A stretch of 64,000 nucleotides of DNA from Nocardia yamanashiensis NBRC 100130 (GCF_001613325.1 NZ_BDCD01000005.1:62001-126000); one strand, 5' to 3'. Counted from the first letter of the stretch, positions 25,894 to 34,616 are shown. The notes: generated by a model not told the origin, from the letters alone. Program-made: numbers and translations.

Positions 25894-26060
25894 ATCCCTT
25901 TTCCCGATGTGCCTCTCGCTTCACCCGCCACGCGCACCCATCCAACCTGCGCGAACCCCTGACGTCCGAGAGAACGACCAACCCGACCCACGCTCATTGT
26001 GGCGCGCCGGTGTGGCGCGGCTCACTCATCGTAGCCATACATTGACAGTTGTGTCTCGGG

Positions 26061-26795
26061 CTACATCGGCCGATCGGCGGACACCCCGGTGATCCGATCC
26101 CAGACCGGGCGCACGAACCACCACATCACCGCCTGCGCGCGCTGTTCCCAGGACGGGTCGGGCAGTTCGGCCTCGGGCAGGTCGTGCCCGGCCATCCGCC
26201 GCTTGGATTCCATGTATTTGCGCGCCCGCTCGCTGCGCGGCACCGTCAGCAGCGGAACATGAACGACCTCGATCCCTGCCTTGCGTACCGCCGACAGTTT
26301 CTCGGGATTGTTCGTCATCAAACGAACGGAGCGCAGCTTCAACTCTTTGAGTGCAGTCGCGGCTTGCGCGTAGGAACGCGAGTCGACGGGATGCCGAAGC
26401 GCGGCGTAACTGGTGTAGGAATCGGCACCCGTTCGCTCGCCGTGCGCCAACGCCTGGGCCTTCACTTCCAAGCCGGCTCCACGGCCCTCCTGCTCGAGAT
26501 ATATCAGCACACCACGACCGCCATCGGCCTGGATTCGATCCATCGCGAGCTTCAGTTCCGGCCCGCAATCACAGTCATCACTTTGCAAGGCGTCACCGTA
26601 GAGGCAGCGTGAGTGGATGCGAACCAGACAGCCGTCCTTTGCCTCACCACCGAAAACCAGAACATGACCGGTGACCATGCGACTGCCGTCCTGCCTGTCC
26701 TCGTACAGATCCCGGACCCACACCGAGAGGTCCTGCCCACGCCGTGACATCAGGTGAGCGGTCGACTCGAAGTCCTTCAAGGCAACTCCAACCAT
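26061..26795 (-). CDS. GTP cyclohydrolase II-like protein, copy 1 (Tyr replaced)
   Basis: A 244-residue GTP cyclohydrolase II homolog. Zinc ligands C64, C75 and C77 sit in CLYGDALQSDDCDC, followed by EQEGRGAGL and the LMTNNPEK segment. Asp138 and Arg140 (PVDSR) match E. coli Asp126 and Arg128. The residue matching E. coli Tyr105 is Leu116. In Streptomyces SCO6655 a change at this site (to Met, as I recall) stops the reaction at the formylated pyrimidine. So it may not make the riboflavin precursor. There is no fused DHBP synthase and no riboflavin gene nearby. It is the last gene of a run with the membrane-tailed copy and the PfkB-like gene. The start is uncertain; MSRRG (26750) is an alternative. 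Confidence 0.82.
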   Translation of the reverse strand: MVGVALKDFESTAHLMSRRGQDLSVWVRDLYEDRQDGSRMVTGHVLVFGGEAKDGCLVRIHSRCLYGDALQSDDCDCGPELKLAMDRIQADGGRGVLIYLEQEGRGAGLEVKAQALAHGERTGADSYTSYAALRHPVDSRSYAQAATALKELKLRSVRLMTNNPEKLSAVRKAGIEVVHVPLLTVPRSERARKYMESKRRMAGHDLPEAELPDPSWEQRAQAVMWWFVRPVWDRITGVSADRPM

Positions 26796-26847
26796 GCAGA
26801 TAGCGCGGTCATCGATGGCGAGCCGGCGCCAAACTCATTGTCGGTCG

Positions 26848-27780
26848 TCAGTCCACATTCGAGGCACGAAGCCCGTAAAAACGGAGACAAAGCAGACGAA
26901 ACCTGGCCTGCAACAGGCGCGTTCGCGATCGAACCCAACCACCTGCCACGATTCCGAACGCCACCGAGGCGACATCGACCATCGGGAGTGGGTCGGTGCG
27001 GGTGATCAACTGGGCCGCGGCAACACAGCTGACGCTGACTGTCGTGATGATCGCCAGCTCGAACAGCCCGTCGACGATCCGCCACATCCACCAGGTGCGG
27101 GGCAGCCGGTGGCCCCGGTGCACGCGCTTGTCCTCCAGGTACTGTCGCGCGCGCTTGCTGCGTGGCGATGTCCGCAGGGGAACTTGCTGAACGGAAAGCC
27201 CGGCTCCGGTCAGCTGAGCGACCTTCTCCGGATTGTTCGTCAGCAAACGAATCCTTGTCAGTCCCAGCTTTTGCAAGAACTCGGCAGCGTCGTGATAGTT
27301 GCGACAATCAGGCGGATATCCCAGACGCACGAAACTCTCGAAAGTATTGAGTTCCCTATCCTGGCTCAGCTGATAGCCGCGCGCCTTCGTCCGCAAACCC
27401 GCGCCCCGGCCCTCCTGCTCGAGATAGAAGAGGATGCCACTACCGTGCGCGTGGATCATGTCCATCGCCAAGGCCAGCTCCGGACCACAATCGCAGTCAT
27501 CGGACCCCAGGGCGTCACCGAACAAGCACCTCGAATGGATGCGGACGAGGCACCCCTCGAGCGCGGGCCCCTCCCCGAAGATCAGTGCGTGGCCGGTCGT
27601 GTCACCATGCACCTCGGCCACTCGCATACGGATTCGTGGCTGTCCGATCCGCGTGAACCAGTGCGCGGTATCAGCAGTTTCCTGCCAGGCGGCTGATGTC
27701 GTAATGCCGTCGACGAATGCTGGGCCGCCCATCGAACCGCGACTGTCGAATGCCGCACGCCGCATGCTGGTGCGCCCCAA
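26848..27780 (-). CDS. GTP cyclohydrolase II-like protein, copy 2, with C-terminal membrane segments
   Basis: Up to 310 residues. The cyclohydrolase part (about 45-220) has zinc ligands C85, C96 and C98 (CLFGDALGSDDCDC), EQEGRGAGL, Tyr136 matching E. coli Tyr105, Asp158/Arg160 and LLTNNPEK, so this copy looks catalytically complete. After it come residues about 228-290 with two hydrophobic segments (around VDGLFELAIITTVSVSCVAA and VDVASVAFGIVAGGW) and a basic tail, which would anchor the enzyme to the membrane. I know of no ordinary RibA with such a tail. The start may be later (27765 or 27732), since the first 40 residues look unstructured. It lies 52 bp before copy 1. Confidence 0.8.
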   Translation of the reverse strand: MGRTSMRRAAFDSRGSMGGPAFVDGITTSAAWQETADTAHWFTRIGQPRIRMRVAEVHGDTTGHALIFGEGPALEGCLVRIHSRCLFGDALGSDDCDCGPELALAMDMIHAHGSGILFYLEQEGRGAGLRTKARGYQLSQDRELNTFESFVRLGYPPDCRNYHDAAEFLQKLGLTRIRLLTNNPEKVAQLTGAGLSVQQVPLRTSPRSKRARQYLEDKRVHRGHRLPRTWWMWRIVDGLFELAIITTVSVSCVAAAQLITRTDPLPMVDVASVAFGIVAGGWVRSRTRLLQARFRLLCLRFYGLRASNVD

Positions 27781-27913
27781 CCCATCCTCCGATTACGGTC
27801 CGTTGCAACCCGACAGATCCCTGGGGCCGTGGCCCCGGCGATCATATAGCCGACGGTGCTCGATCGCATCGGACACGCGAAGCGCCCGACCGGCGCGCCG
27901 TCGAGATGGAACT

Positions 27914-29431
27914 TCAGGTGGTTTCCGGCACTCGCACCTCGATGCGAGACACCGCCGCGGTGATCCGATCGCGGGTCGGCATACAGTCCGGGACATTCGG
28001 AACATCCTCGGCGGAGGCTTCCTTCGCCATGGCCTCGGTGGCCGCGACAGCTGCTGCAGCCCAACGGAAGTCGTCGATCTCAGCTGGCACATCCTTGCCA
28101 AGCAATCGATAGGCCAGAGCCGCGGTAAAGGCCGCCGAGGAGTATGGCAACTGCTCCGGCGGGACGTTGGGCAGGTGCATGACGAAGGTACTGCGACCAG
28201 GCCGATGGACTGTGTACACCGAACCCTCGATCACGCACACGGCACCGGACACCCGCTTCAGCAATTCCGTGACGGTGTCTAGGTAGGAACTACCGACCGG
28301 CCACATGGTGGCAAGGTCCTTGGGCGCGCCAACCACATGCGCGACCCCTTTCACGAACTGACGGGCCGCGACCGGCAGCACACTGGGTGGCGAGGTATTG
28401 ATCAGCAGCACCGGCCGATCCGTCCGGGGCACCGAATCGACTACGCGCAGGGCGCGCTCCACCACGTCCATGGGGGTTTCGAAGGTGATTATCACAGCCT
28501 TCGAGTCGGTGATCGCCTGCCGGTTGTAGGTCAGGTCGAAAACGGATTCGACGAGTCGTACTCGGCTCTGTTTGAAGGGAATCGCTGCCTGCTGGCCCGT
28601 CAATGTCCGGATCACGGTAGTGACGGGAGTCCGGCCCAGCTTGACGTCGACCAGACTGACGTCCACCCGCCGCTTCGACAGATAACCGAGGATCTCGGTG
28701 CCGTAGTGGTCATTACCCAGAACGGTGAGCAATCGGGCGTCCAAGCCCAGTTGCGCAAGTGCGACTGCCCGGTTCAATCCCTTGCCGCCGGAGTGTTCGA
28801 GCAGGTTTCCCGGCAGCACCATCCCGTCGCGAGGCATCTCCTCGACCATGATGTTGTGATCCATGACCGCATCGCCGATAACCGTGACGGTGTCCTTCTC
28901 ACGCATCGAGGGCACGTCCCCGTCGATGAGCGCGGCAGCCAGCGCGTTGAAGGCCTCCAACTCGATCCGGCCGTCACGCAGCGCGCGTTCGGTCGGCGCG
29001 GGTGGAATCTCATCGGCGCCCAGCGCTTCATGCAGTCTGTCCCACTGTTCGGTCAGATATTGGCGACGAGGTCCGAGATCTGCCGCGTAAAGACGCTCGA
29101 CGTCGAGATGCTCGGGGGGCGCGTCGGCGAACAGGCCGAGGCACAGTTCACTGTCGACGATCAAGCGTTGCGTCACCGGGAGTTGACAGGCGACCTGCCC
29201 GACGATGGCCGGCAGCACCCGTATCGCGGAGGTCTCCGATAGATACGCCTGGCGGCGCACGACCGGCAGCCGCAGCAGTTCCGAAACGTCGATCTCGGTG
29301 TTGCGCAGTCGATTCGACCGCAGGCCAGTGCGTTTGCGCAGCTTCAACAAGATCGCGTACGCGGCCTGAACGCCGGAATCGGATACCGACGGCAGCGGCG
29401 GATCGCCGTGGGTATCGCGGTTCGTCGTCAT
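27914..29431 (-). CDS. PfkB-like protein with unknown N-terminal domain, catalytic Asp lost
   Basis: A 505-residue protein. Residues 1-175 are an unrecognised, mostly helical domain. From about 181 there is a ribokinase/PfkB fold: VTVIGDAVMDHN, the substrate motif HSGGKGLNRAVALAQLG (214-230), and a central sheet. At the second PfkB signature, where DTxGAGD is expected, the sequence is EQLPYSSAAF (426-435): the anion hole and the catalytic Asp (here Ala433) are gone. It may therefore bind a nucleoside or sugar without phosphorylating it, as a sensor or partner. First gene of the run leading into two cyclohydrolase II homologs. The ATG has GGAG about 9 bp upstream. Base use is visibly less GC-rich than around it. 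Confidence 0.78.
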   Translation of the reverse strand: MTTNRDTHGDPPLPSVSDSGVQAAYAILLKLRKRTGLRSNRLRNTEIDVSELLRLPVVRRQAYLSETSAIRVLPAIVGQVACQLPVTQRLIVDSELCLGLFADAPPEHLDVERLYAADLGPRRQYLTEQWDRLHEALGADEIPPAPTERALRDGRIELEAFNALAAALIDGDVPSMREKDTVTVIGDAVMDHNIMVEEMPRDGMVLPGNLLEHSGGKGLNRAVALAQLGLDARLLTVLGNDHYGTEILGYLSKRRVDVSLVDVKLGRTPVTTVIRTLTGQQAAIPFKQSRVRLVESVFDLTYNRQAITDSKAVIITFETPMDVVERALRVVDSVPRTDRPVLLINTSPPSVLPVAARQFVKGVAHVVGAPKDLATMWPVGSSYLDTVTELLKRVSGAVCVIEGSVYTVHRPGRSTFVMHLPNVPPEQLPYSSAAFTAALAYRLLGKDVPAEIDDFRWAAAAVAATEAMAKEASAEDVPNVPDCMPTRDRITAAVSRIEVRVPETT

Positions 29432-29571
29432 TCACCCACTCCTGACGATTCGTGGTTTATCACGGAGGCTAATCGGCAATTTCCATCTTGCGGCGGCAAT
29501 TGCCGAAATGGGAAGGCAAATGCCATCCTTGGGTAGGGCGGCAGCCCGATCAGCAAGTCAGGGAGGTCCTG
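29432..29571. promoter_or_regulatory. divergent control region with palindromes
   Basis: 140 bp between the PfkB-like gene (minus) and the small-protein run (plus). It is AT-richer than its surroundings and contains a perfect 12-bp palindrome CGGCAATTGCCG (29495-29506), with a related CGGCAATTTCC at about 29475-29485, so two sites for one symmetric protein are possible. No textbook -35/-10 pair stands out. Confidence 0.45.
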
Positions 29572-29685
29572 ATGTTCGGAGCGATTCTCCCCTCGCGACG
29601 TTTCCTCCGGTGCCGGAAGGCCTTTCGTGCCAAGACGGATCCGGAGTCGGAGATCAACACCGGCGGATTCCGCACACGGCCGTGA
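29572..29685 (+). CDS. 37-residue small protein
   Basis: ATG at 29572 behind a near-perfect ribosome site (AGGGAGG, 6 bp upstream), 37 codons, stop TGA at 29683-29685. The product is basic in the first half and ends with DPESEINTGG and FRTRP. It matches nothing I know. It heads the plus-strand run that includes three tandem paralogs. The strong ribosome site is the main reason to believe it; a leader or precursor peptide is possible but there is no modification enzyme beside it. Confidence 0.45.
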   Translation: MFGAILPSRRFLRCRKAFRAKTDPESEINTGGFRTRP

Positions 29686-29840
29686 GCACCTGAGAAATCC
29701 GACCTATCGACCAGTCGTCGCAGCCGTCCTCTGGCTCGCACCAAGCCTCGGCCGAATCCTGTAGCGGGAGCGGCCGATTCGGTCATTCCGGAAAAACTGC
29801 CAACAGGACAGTGACGACTCCCGAACCCGAGGAGACCGTC

Positions 29841-30122
29841 ATGATCTACGAGAGCAGCCGATCGATGACCAGCAGCCTGACACCGGAGTGGGCGCGCCGC
29901 AGCGCCGACGGCCACGAGCCCGCTTGGGAGCTGAGCTGGCAACCCGAACCGCGACTGAACCGCGAGCAGGCCCGGGCCGCAATGGAACTCACCGAACTGT
30001 GCAGCGGGCTCGAGGAACCGGGCGAACACGCCGATGCGCTGGCGGCGCGGTTGGGCACCACCGTGCGGCACGTGATGGCGGTATTGCAGAAGCGAAGACT
30101 CGAGCGGGGGGACGCGTCGTGA
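29841..30122 (+). CDS. tandem small protein family, member 1
   Basis: A 93-residue protein; the ATG at 29841 follows GAGGAG. It shares with the two next genes a core of the form M-x-S-x-LTPE-x-A-x-R, W-x-LSW-x-P, L-x3-QA-x-AAMEL, and ends with a helical LGTTVRHVMAVLQKRR tail. It is soluble and probably forms three or four helices. The function is unknown; the C-terminal helices could be a DNA- or protein-binding unit. Its stop overlaps the GTG start of member 2 (GTGA), so the genes are translationally coupled. Confidence 0.75.
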   Translation: MIYESSRSMTSSLTPEWARRSADGHEPAWELSWQPEPRLNREQARAAMELTELCSGLEEPGEHADALAARLGTTVRHVMAVLQKRRLERGDAS

Positions 30123-30406
30123 CCATCTTCCACTCCGACTGGCAGATGACCAGCGAGCTGACCTTCGAGTCCGCGCATCGGGTCGCGGACGGGTGGGAGT
30201 ACGACTGGAGGGTGAGCTGGTTGCCGCAGCGGCTGCTGACGCGGGCGCAGGCGTTGGCGGGAATGGAGCTTGCGGAGATCTTTTCGGGGAACCACTACCA
30301 GCGAGATGTGATTCTCGCCGCCCGCGCCATCGCCAGTGCGGGGGAGTTGGGGATCGCCGTGGAGGAGGCCATGGCGGTGCTGGAGGGGAGACGGCGGAAT
30401 CGATGA
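30119..30406 (+). CDS. tandem small protein family, member 2
   Basis: A 95-residue protein starting at a GTG inside the stop of member 1. Core features repeat: MTSELTFESAHR, WRVSWLP, LLTRAQALAGMELAEIFSG, and the end LGIAVEEAMAVLEGRRR. About 35-40% of positions agree with members 1 and 3 by eye. It has no catalytic motif. Its stop codon overlaps the ATG of the 58-codon frame that follows (ATGA). Confidence 0.75.
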   Translation: MTIFHSDWQMTSELTFESAHRVADGWEYDWRVSWLPQRLLTRAQALAGMELAEIFSGNHYQRDVILAARAIASAGELGIAVEEAMAVLEGRRRNR

Positions 30407-30579
30407 TCGTAATTCCGGCAATTCGGGTGGATGCTGGAATTCTAGAAATACCAACCGCCCGGAATTCGATGAGGGATGACACAACTCCGCCGCGGGCAAT
30501 CGTCGGCGACGGGAGCAGCACGACGCGAGATGCGGTGAGCGCCGCGCTCGCGTGGACGGCCCGAGGAGGACCCCCGTGA
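30403..30579 (+). CDS. 58-residue frame coupled at both ends
   Basis: Starts ATG inside the stop of member 2 and ends TGA inside the GTG start of member 3, so it would join the run without gaps. Against a real gene: codon use is unlike the neighbours (several ATT, GTA, CTA and ATA), the first 90 bp are AT-rich with two GGAATTC repeats, and the protein has no recognisable pattern. It may be a spacer that carries a promoter for member 3. Confidence 0.3.
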   Translation: MIVIPAIRVDAGILEIPTARNSMRDDTTPPRAIVGDGSSTTRDAVSAALAWTARGGPP

Positions 30580-30968
30580 CAATCGATATCAGCAGCCGCG
30601 CCATGGTCAGCGATCTGACTCCCGAATTCGCTTTCCGCGCACACGGTTTCACCGGGGAGGTGTGGCGGTTGAGCTGGCTGCCCGAGCACCGGCTGACCTG
30701 GGAGCAGGCGTGGGCGGGGATGGAGCTCGACGAGATTCTCTCCGACCCGGACATCGTCGACGATCACGGCGCGCATGCCACCGCGGCCGATCGCGCGGCC
30801 CGGCTCGGCATCGGGGTGGAGCATGCGGTGCTCGTGCTGGCTCGGCGCATGGCCGAGCGCATGCACCAGGACACCGGGGTGGTGGTTCCGCTCGACGCCG
30901 AATTGCCCGGGGCCTCCGGGGGCGGGCGGTCGGCGGCGGCACTGGCGGCGCGATCGCGGCATCCGTGA
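30576..30968 (+). CDS. tandem small protein family, member 3
   Basis: A 130-residue protein starting at a GTG behind GGAGGACCCCC. It repeats the family core: AMVSDLTPEFAFRAHG, WRLSWLPEHRLTWEQAWAGMELDEILSD, and LGIGVEHAVLVLARRMAE. It is longer at the C-terminus (about 25 residues, glycine- and alanine-rich). Last gene of the run, ending at a strong hairpin before pyrD. Three related genes in a row with overlapping starts suggest a hetero-oligomer or a set of diversified binding proteins. Confidence 0.75.
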   Translation: MTIDISSRAMVSDLTPEFAFRAHGFTGEVWRLSWLPEHRLTWEQAWAGMELDEILSDPDIVDDHGAHATAADRAARLGIGVEHAVLVLARRMAERMHQDTGVVVPLDAELPGASGGGRSAAALAARSRHP

Positions 30969-31002
30969 GCCCGGTCAGCGCGGGGGATCGCCTGGAAAAC
31001 AC

Positions 31003-31034
31003 ATGCACCCCATGCGAATTCGCACGGGGTGCAT
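31003..31034. terminator. bidirectional terminator
   Basis: A 32-bp near-perfect palindrome: ATGCACCCC (31003-31011) pairs with GGGGTGCAT (31026-31034), one A/C mismatch on each side, then the inner 12-bp palindrome TGCGAATTCGCA. It lies between the converging small-protein run and pyrD. Confidence 0.8.
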
Positions 31035-31050
31035 CGAGTGGTGATTCGGG

Positions 31051-32142
<1,092 letters not shown>

Positions 32143-32147
32143 GCGGG

Positions 32148-32414
32148 TTACATCACCGCCTCAGGGGTCGGGGCTAGCAGGGAGCTTTTTCGTCGGCGTA
32201 GGAGTACCCGCCGGCTGCCGTCGGTATAGGCGCGGACCCGCGACAGTTCCCAGCCGCCGTATTCGGCCTGGATGGCCAGGCGCATGGCGGTCGTCACGCG
32301 GTTGACTTCCGGGGGTAGTCGCAGGGGGACGTATTCCCATTCGTCGCTGGATTCCTCCCAGCCCGCCGGTAAGGTGCGCGAATGTCGCGCAGAATGTGAG
32401 GCCCGAGCCATCAC
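32148..32414 (-). CDS. DUF5703-like small protein
   Basis: An 88-residue soluble protein with [40 protein letters not shown] content (beta-alpha-beta pattern) and a basic end. This resembles small conserved actinobacterial proteins annotated DUF5703, found between the LppL-type lipoprotein and pyrD. No function is known to me. Its ATG overlaps the stop of the lipoprotein gene, and it ends 5 bp before pyrD, so all three are one unit. The second Met may be the start. Confidence 0.75.
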   Translation of the reverse strand: MMARASHSARHSRTLPAGWEESSDEWEYVPLRLPPEVNRVTTAMRLAIQAEYGGWELSRVRAYTDGSRRVLLRRRKSSLLAPTPEAVM

Positions 32415-33418
32415 TGCCCTCTCTTCCGCTGGTCCGCGCCGATCCGTTGCAGACCGTCACCGGTCGCGGATCCCACGAACAGGTCGCCGGTGGCATTGTC
32501 GATGGTCACGGTGTCGGGTTGGCGCACTGTCGGGAAACGCCCTACCTCTACCGGTATACCCGTCGACAGGTCGTAGCCGACGACTTCGTTGGTGCCTGTC
32601 AGCGTCACCCACACGGTCTCGGAGCGATCGTCGTAGGCGAGTGCGTAGGGCGAAGAGCCTACCGGGAAACGCTGGTGCAGGACCAAGGGATCGGCGGTGT
32701 AGACCAGCAGTTCGCCGCCCGCGGTGTCGATGACGATGCGCCGGCCGTAGTGATCGCCGATCATGTTGGTGGCGCCTTCGCCGGCGCGCAGGGTCAGCCC
32801 GAGCCGGTTGTCGGACAGGTTCAGCGCGGTGACGGTGGTCTGGCGGCGATCGAGCACCACGACCGCGTCCTCGCGCGCGTCGATCACGTCGGCGGAGACC
32901 AATCCCGAAATGGTGTGGCGCACAGTGCCGTCCGCGTCCAGCAGCACCACCTTGCCGGTGCCGAGCCCGACCGCGAGGCTGCCGTCGGAGCGCAGCGCGA
33001 CCGAGCGCACGTCCCCGTCCACGGCGATCTCACCGATGGCGGCGGTGTCGGCGTTCACCCGCAGCACCTTGCCGGGCACGGCGACCAGCACCTCGTGCGA
33101 TGCGCCGGCGGCGAGCTCGTTGGCGGGTCCGGGCAGCGCGAGGGTGCGTACCGACCCGTCGGCCGCCCGCAGTCGCAGCTGGGTCCGATCCCCGCCGACC
33201 AGGGCCAGGGTCCCGGTTCCGGGCACGGCGAGCAGTTCGGTGATGGCGGAATCGGCGCTCACGGTCCCGGCGGGCGCGGCGGCCGCGGGCGCACTGGCCG
33301 GGGTCGCGGGATCGCGCTGTGCCTTGTCCTCGACGCCGTCGCCGGAGGAGCAGCCGGCCAGCAGGGCCACTGTCGCCGCGCCCGCGAGGGCAGAGGTCAT
33401 CCAGCCGCGACGGCGCAT
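32411..33418 (-). CDS. beta-propeller lipoprotein (LppL-like)
   Basis: A 335-residue exported lipoprotein: basic N-terminus, hydrophobic core and lipobox LLAGC (Cys at residue 23). Behind an Ala/Pro-rich tether, repeated units such as LAVPGTGTLALVGGD, SVALRSDGSLAVG and PYALAYDDRSETVWVTL form a YncE/WD-like propeller of about six to seven blades. Position beside pyrD matches LppL (Rv2138). Likely an envelope binding protein; the ligand is unknown. Two tandem 12-13 bp repeats lie just before its ribosome site. Confidence 0.85.
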   Translation of the reverse strand: MRRRGWMTSALAGAATVALLAGCSSGDGVEDKAQRDPATPASAPAAAAPAGTVSADSAITELLAVPGTGTLALVGGDRTQLRLRAADGSVRTLALPGPANELAAGASHEVLVAVPGKVLRVNADTAAIGEIAVDGDVRSVALRSDGSLAVGLGTGKVVLLDADGTVRHTISGLVSADVIDAREDAVVVLDRRQTTVTALNLSDNRLGLTLRAGEGATNMIGDHYGRRIVIDTAGGELLVYTADPLVLHQRFPVGSSPYALAYDDRSETVWVTLTGTNEVVGYDLSTGIPVEVGRFPTVRQPDTVTIDNATGDLFVGSATGDGLQRIGADQRKRGQ

Positions 33419-33429
33419 GCAGCGAGCTC

Positions 33430-33454
33430 CTTACCTAACCGACTTACCTACCGA
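33430..33454 (-). repeat. tandem direct repeat before the lipoprotein gene
   Basis: On the plus strand, CTTACCTAACCGA (33430-33442) is followed directly by CTTACCTACCGA (33443-33454). Read toward the gene, each unit contains GGTAAG or TTAGGTAAG, resembling half of an iron-regulator box. It ends 12 bp before the start codon, so a bound protein would block translation initiation or elongation of transcription. The rest of 33455-33647 shows no feature. Confidence 0.4.
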
Positions 33455-33647
33455 CGTAATCATGCGTGCTCTCTAATCTGACCATGATCCCTGACCCGGC
33501 CCGGTCGGCGGGGGTATGCGCGGCGGCGCGCCGCGACCGGGATTCCCGCACGCGATGCCGTATTGCATGACGTGACATGGGGTTTCGGGCCGGTGTCGGT
33601 GACAGCGGTTACGGTGGAAGGCAACAGCGGGCTGTGACAGGGAGTTT

Positions 33648-34007
33648 GTGTTGGTAGGCGACCACACTTCGGGCTTCATCGTCGAAGACGTGACCGTGGG
33701 TCGTTGGGCGCACGGGTTCGGCGCGGTGGGGGACGGACGGTCCTTCGCGTTCCGGACGGTGCGCGCGACCTTGACGCTGGAGATCTACCGGGAGGATCTG
33801 GAGACCGCGGTACCCGCCGCCGAGGATGTGGTCGCGGTCGCGACCGCCCAGGTCACCGACGTCGATCTGGACGACGAACGGTCGGTGGTGGCGCTGGTGC
33901 GCGACCTGGTACCCCTGGCGGTACCGGTGCCGGCGGCCCAGCCGCGCGAGGCCACCACGGTGCGCGCGCTCTTGGGCCGCCTGGGCGCGGTCATCGACGG
34001 CATGTGA
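33648..34007 (+). CDS. hypothetical 119-residue protein
   Basis: A soluble protein with a beta-rich first half (FIVEDVTVGRWAHGFGAVG, FAFRTVRATLTLEIYRED) and a helical end (ALLGRLGAVIDGM). I do not recognise it. The GTG start follows AGGGAGTTT. It precedes the lipoprotein/MMPL unit by 75 bp on the same strand and may belong to it. Confidence 0.65.
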   Translation: MLVGDHTSGFIVEDVTVGRWAHGFGAVGDGRSFAFRTVRATLTLEIYREDLETAVPAAEDVVAVATAQVTDVDLDDERSVVALVRDLVPLAVPVPAAQPREATTVRALLGRLGAVIDGM

Positions 34008-34082
34008 CACGAAGATCACATCTCTTCGCTCGCATGACAAACTAACGGCACACAACCGCAGTTCGAGCATCCGAGGAAGTTG

Positions 34083-34616
34083 ATGGCATTCCGACGACCG
34101 GCCGCCGCCGCATCGATGATCGCCGTGCTGGTCGCGGCCGTGACCGCCTGCGGCGGCTCCTCCGACGAGGAATCGGTCGCCGCCGCGCGCTCCTCGGCGT
34201 ACGCGGCGCTGAGTTCGTCCTCGGCCGCGGCCGCCGTCTCCTCGGCCCAGCGCCCGCCGCTGCCCACCGCCGCGGAACTGGACGCGCAGATCAAGGCGGC
34301 GTTGAATCCGGCGCTGCCCGACAGCGACCGGACCGCGCTGATCGAGGACGGGGAGGCGTTCAAGGACGCCATCCCGGACATGTACAAAGCGCTGCAGGAC
34401 AATCCGAAGGCCGTGTACGGGGTGCGTGATCCGGTGTTCGACAACCACGACGGCACCCTGACCGCGACGCTGAGCCTGGACAAGGACGGCACCGGCAGCA
34501 ATGTGCGCACCACGGTAGTGCATTTCGTGAACAAGGACGGGCGCTGGAAGATCTCGCGCACCGACCTGTGCGGGATCCTGCGCTCGGCGGACTACACCAC
34601 GGCGGCCTGCGGGTAA
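34083..34616 (+). CDS. MTB12-like lipoprotein
   Basis: A 177-residue exported lipoprotein: signal with lipobox VTAC (Cys near residue 23), a Ser/Ala-rich tether, then LPTAAELDAQIKAALNPALP and ALQDNPKAVYGVRDPVFDNHDGTLTATLSL. That pattern is the low-molecular-weight antigen MTB12 domain, a small beta-sandwich of secreted mycobacterial proteins. Its stop overlaps the ATG of the MMPL transporter (TAATG), so it is probably that transporter's periplasmic partner. The ATG at 34083 is preferred to the TTG one codon earlier. Confidence 0.8.
   Translation: MAFRRPAAAASMIAVLVAAVTACGGSSDEESVAAARSSAYAALSSSSAAAAVSSAQRPPLPTAAELDAQIKAALNPALPDSDRTALIEDGEAFKDAIPDMYKALQDNPKAVYGVRDPVFDNHDGTLTATLSLDKDGTGSNVRTTVVHFVNKDGRWKISRTDLCGILRSADYTTAACG

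Noticed and set aside
26061..27780. Reading the cyclohydrolase II pair as a riboflavin operon
   Set aside because: No ribB-type domain, ribD, ribE or ribH and no FMN riboswitch-like leader is visible nearby, and copy 1 lacks the diagnostic Tyr.
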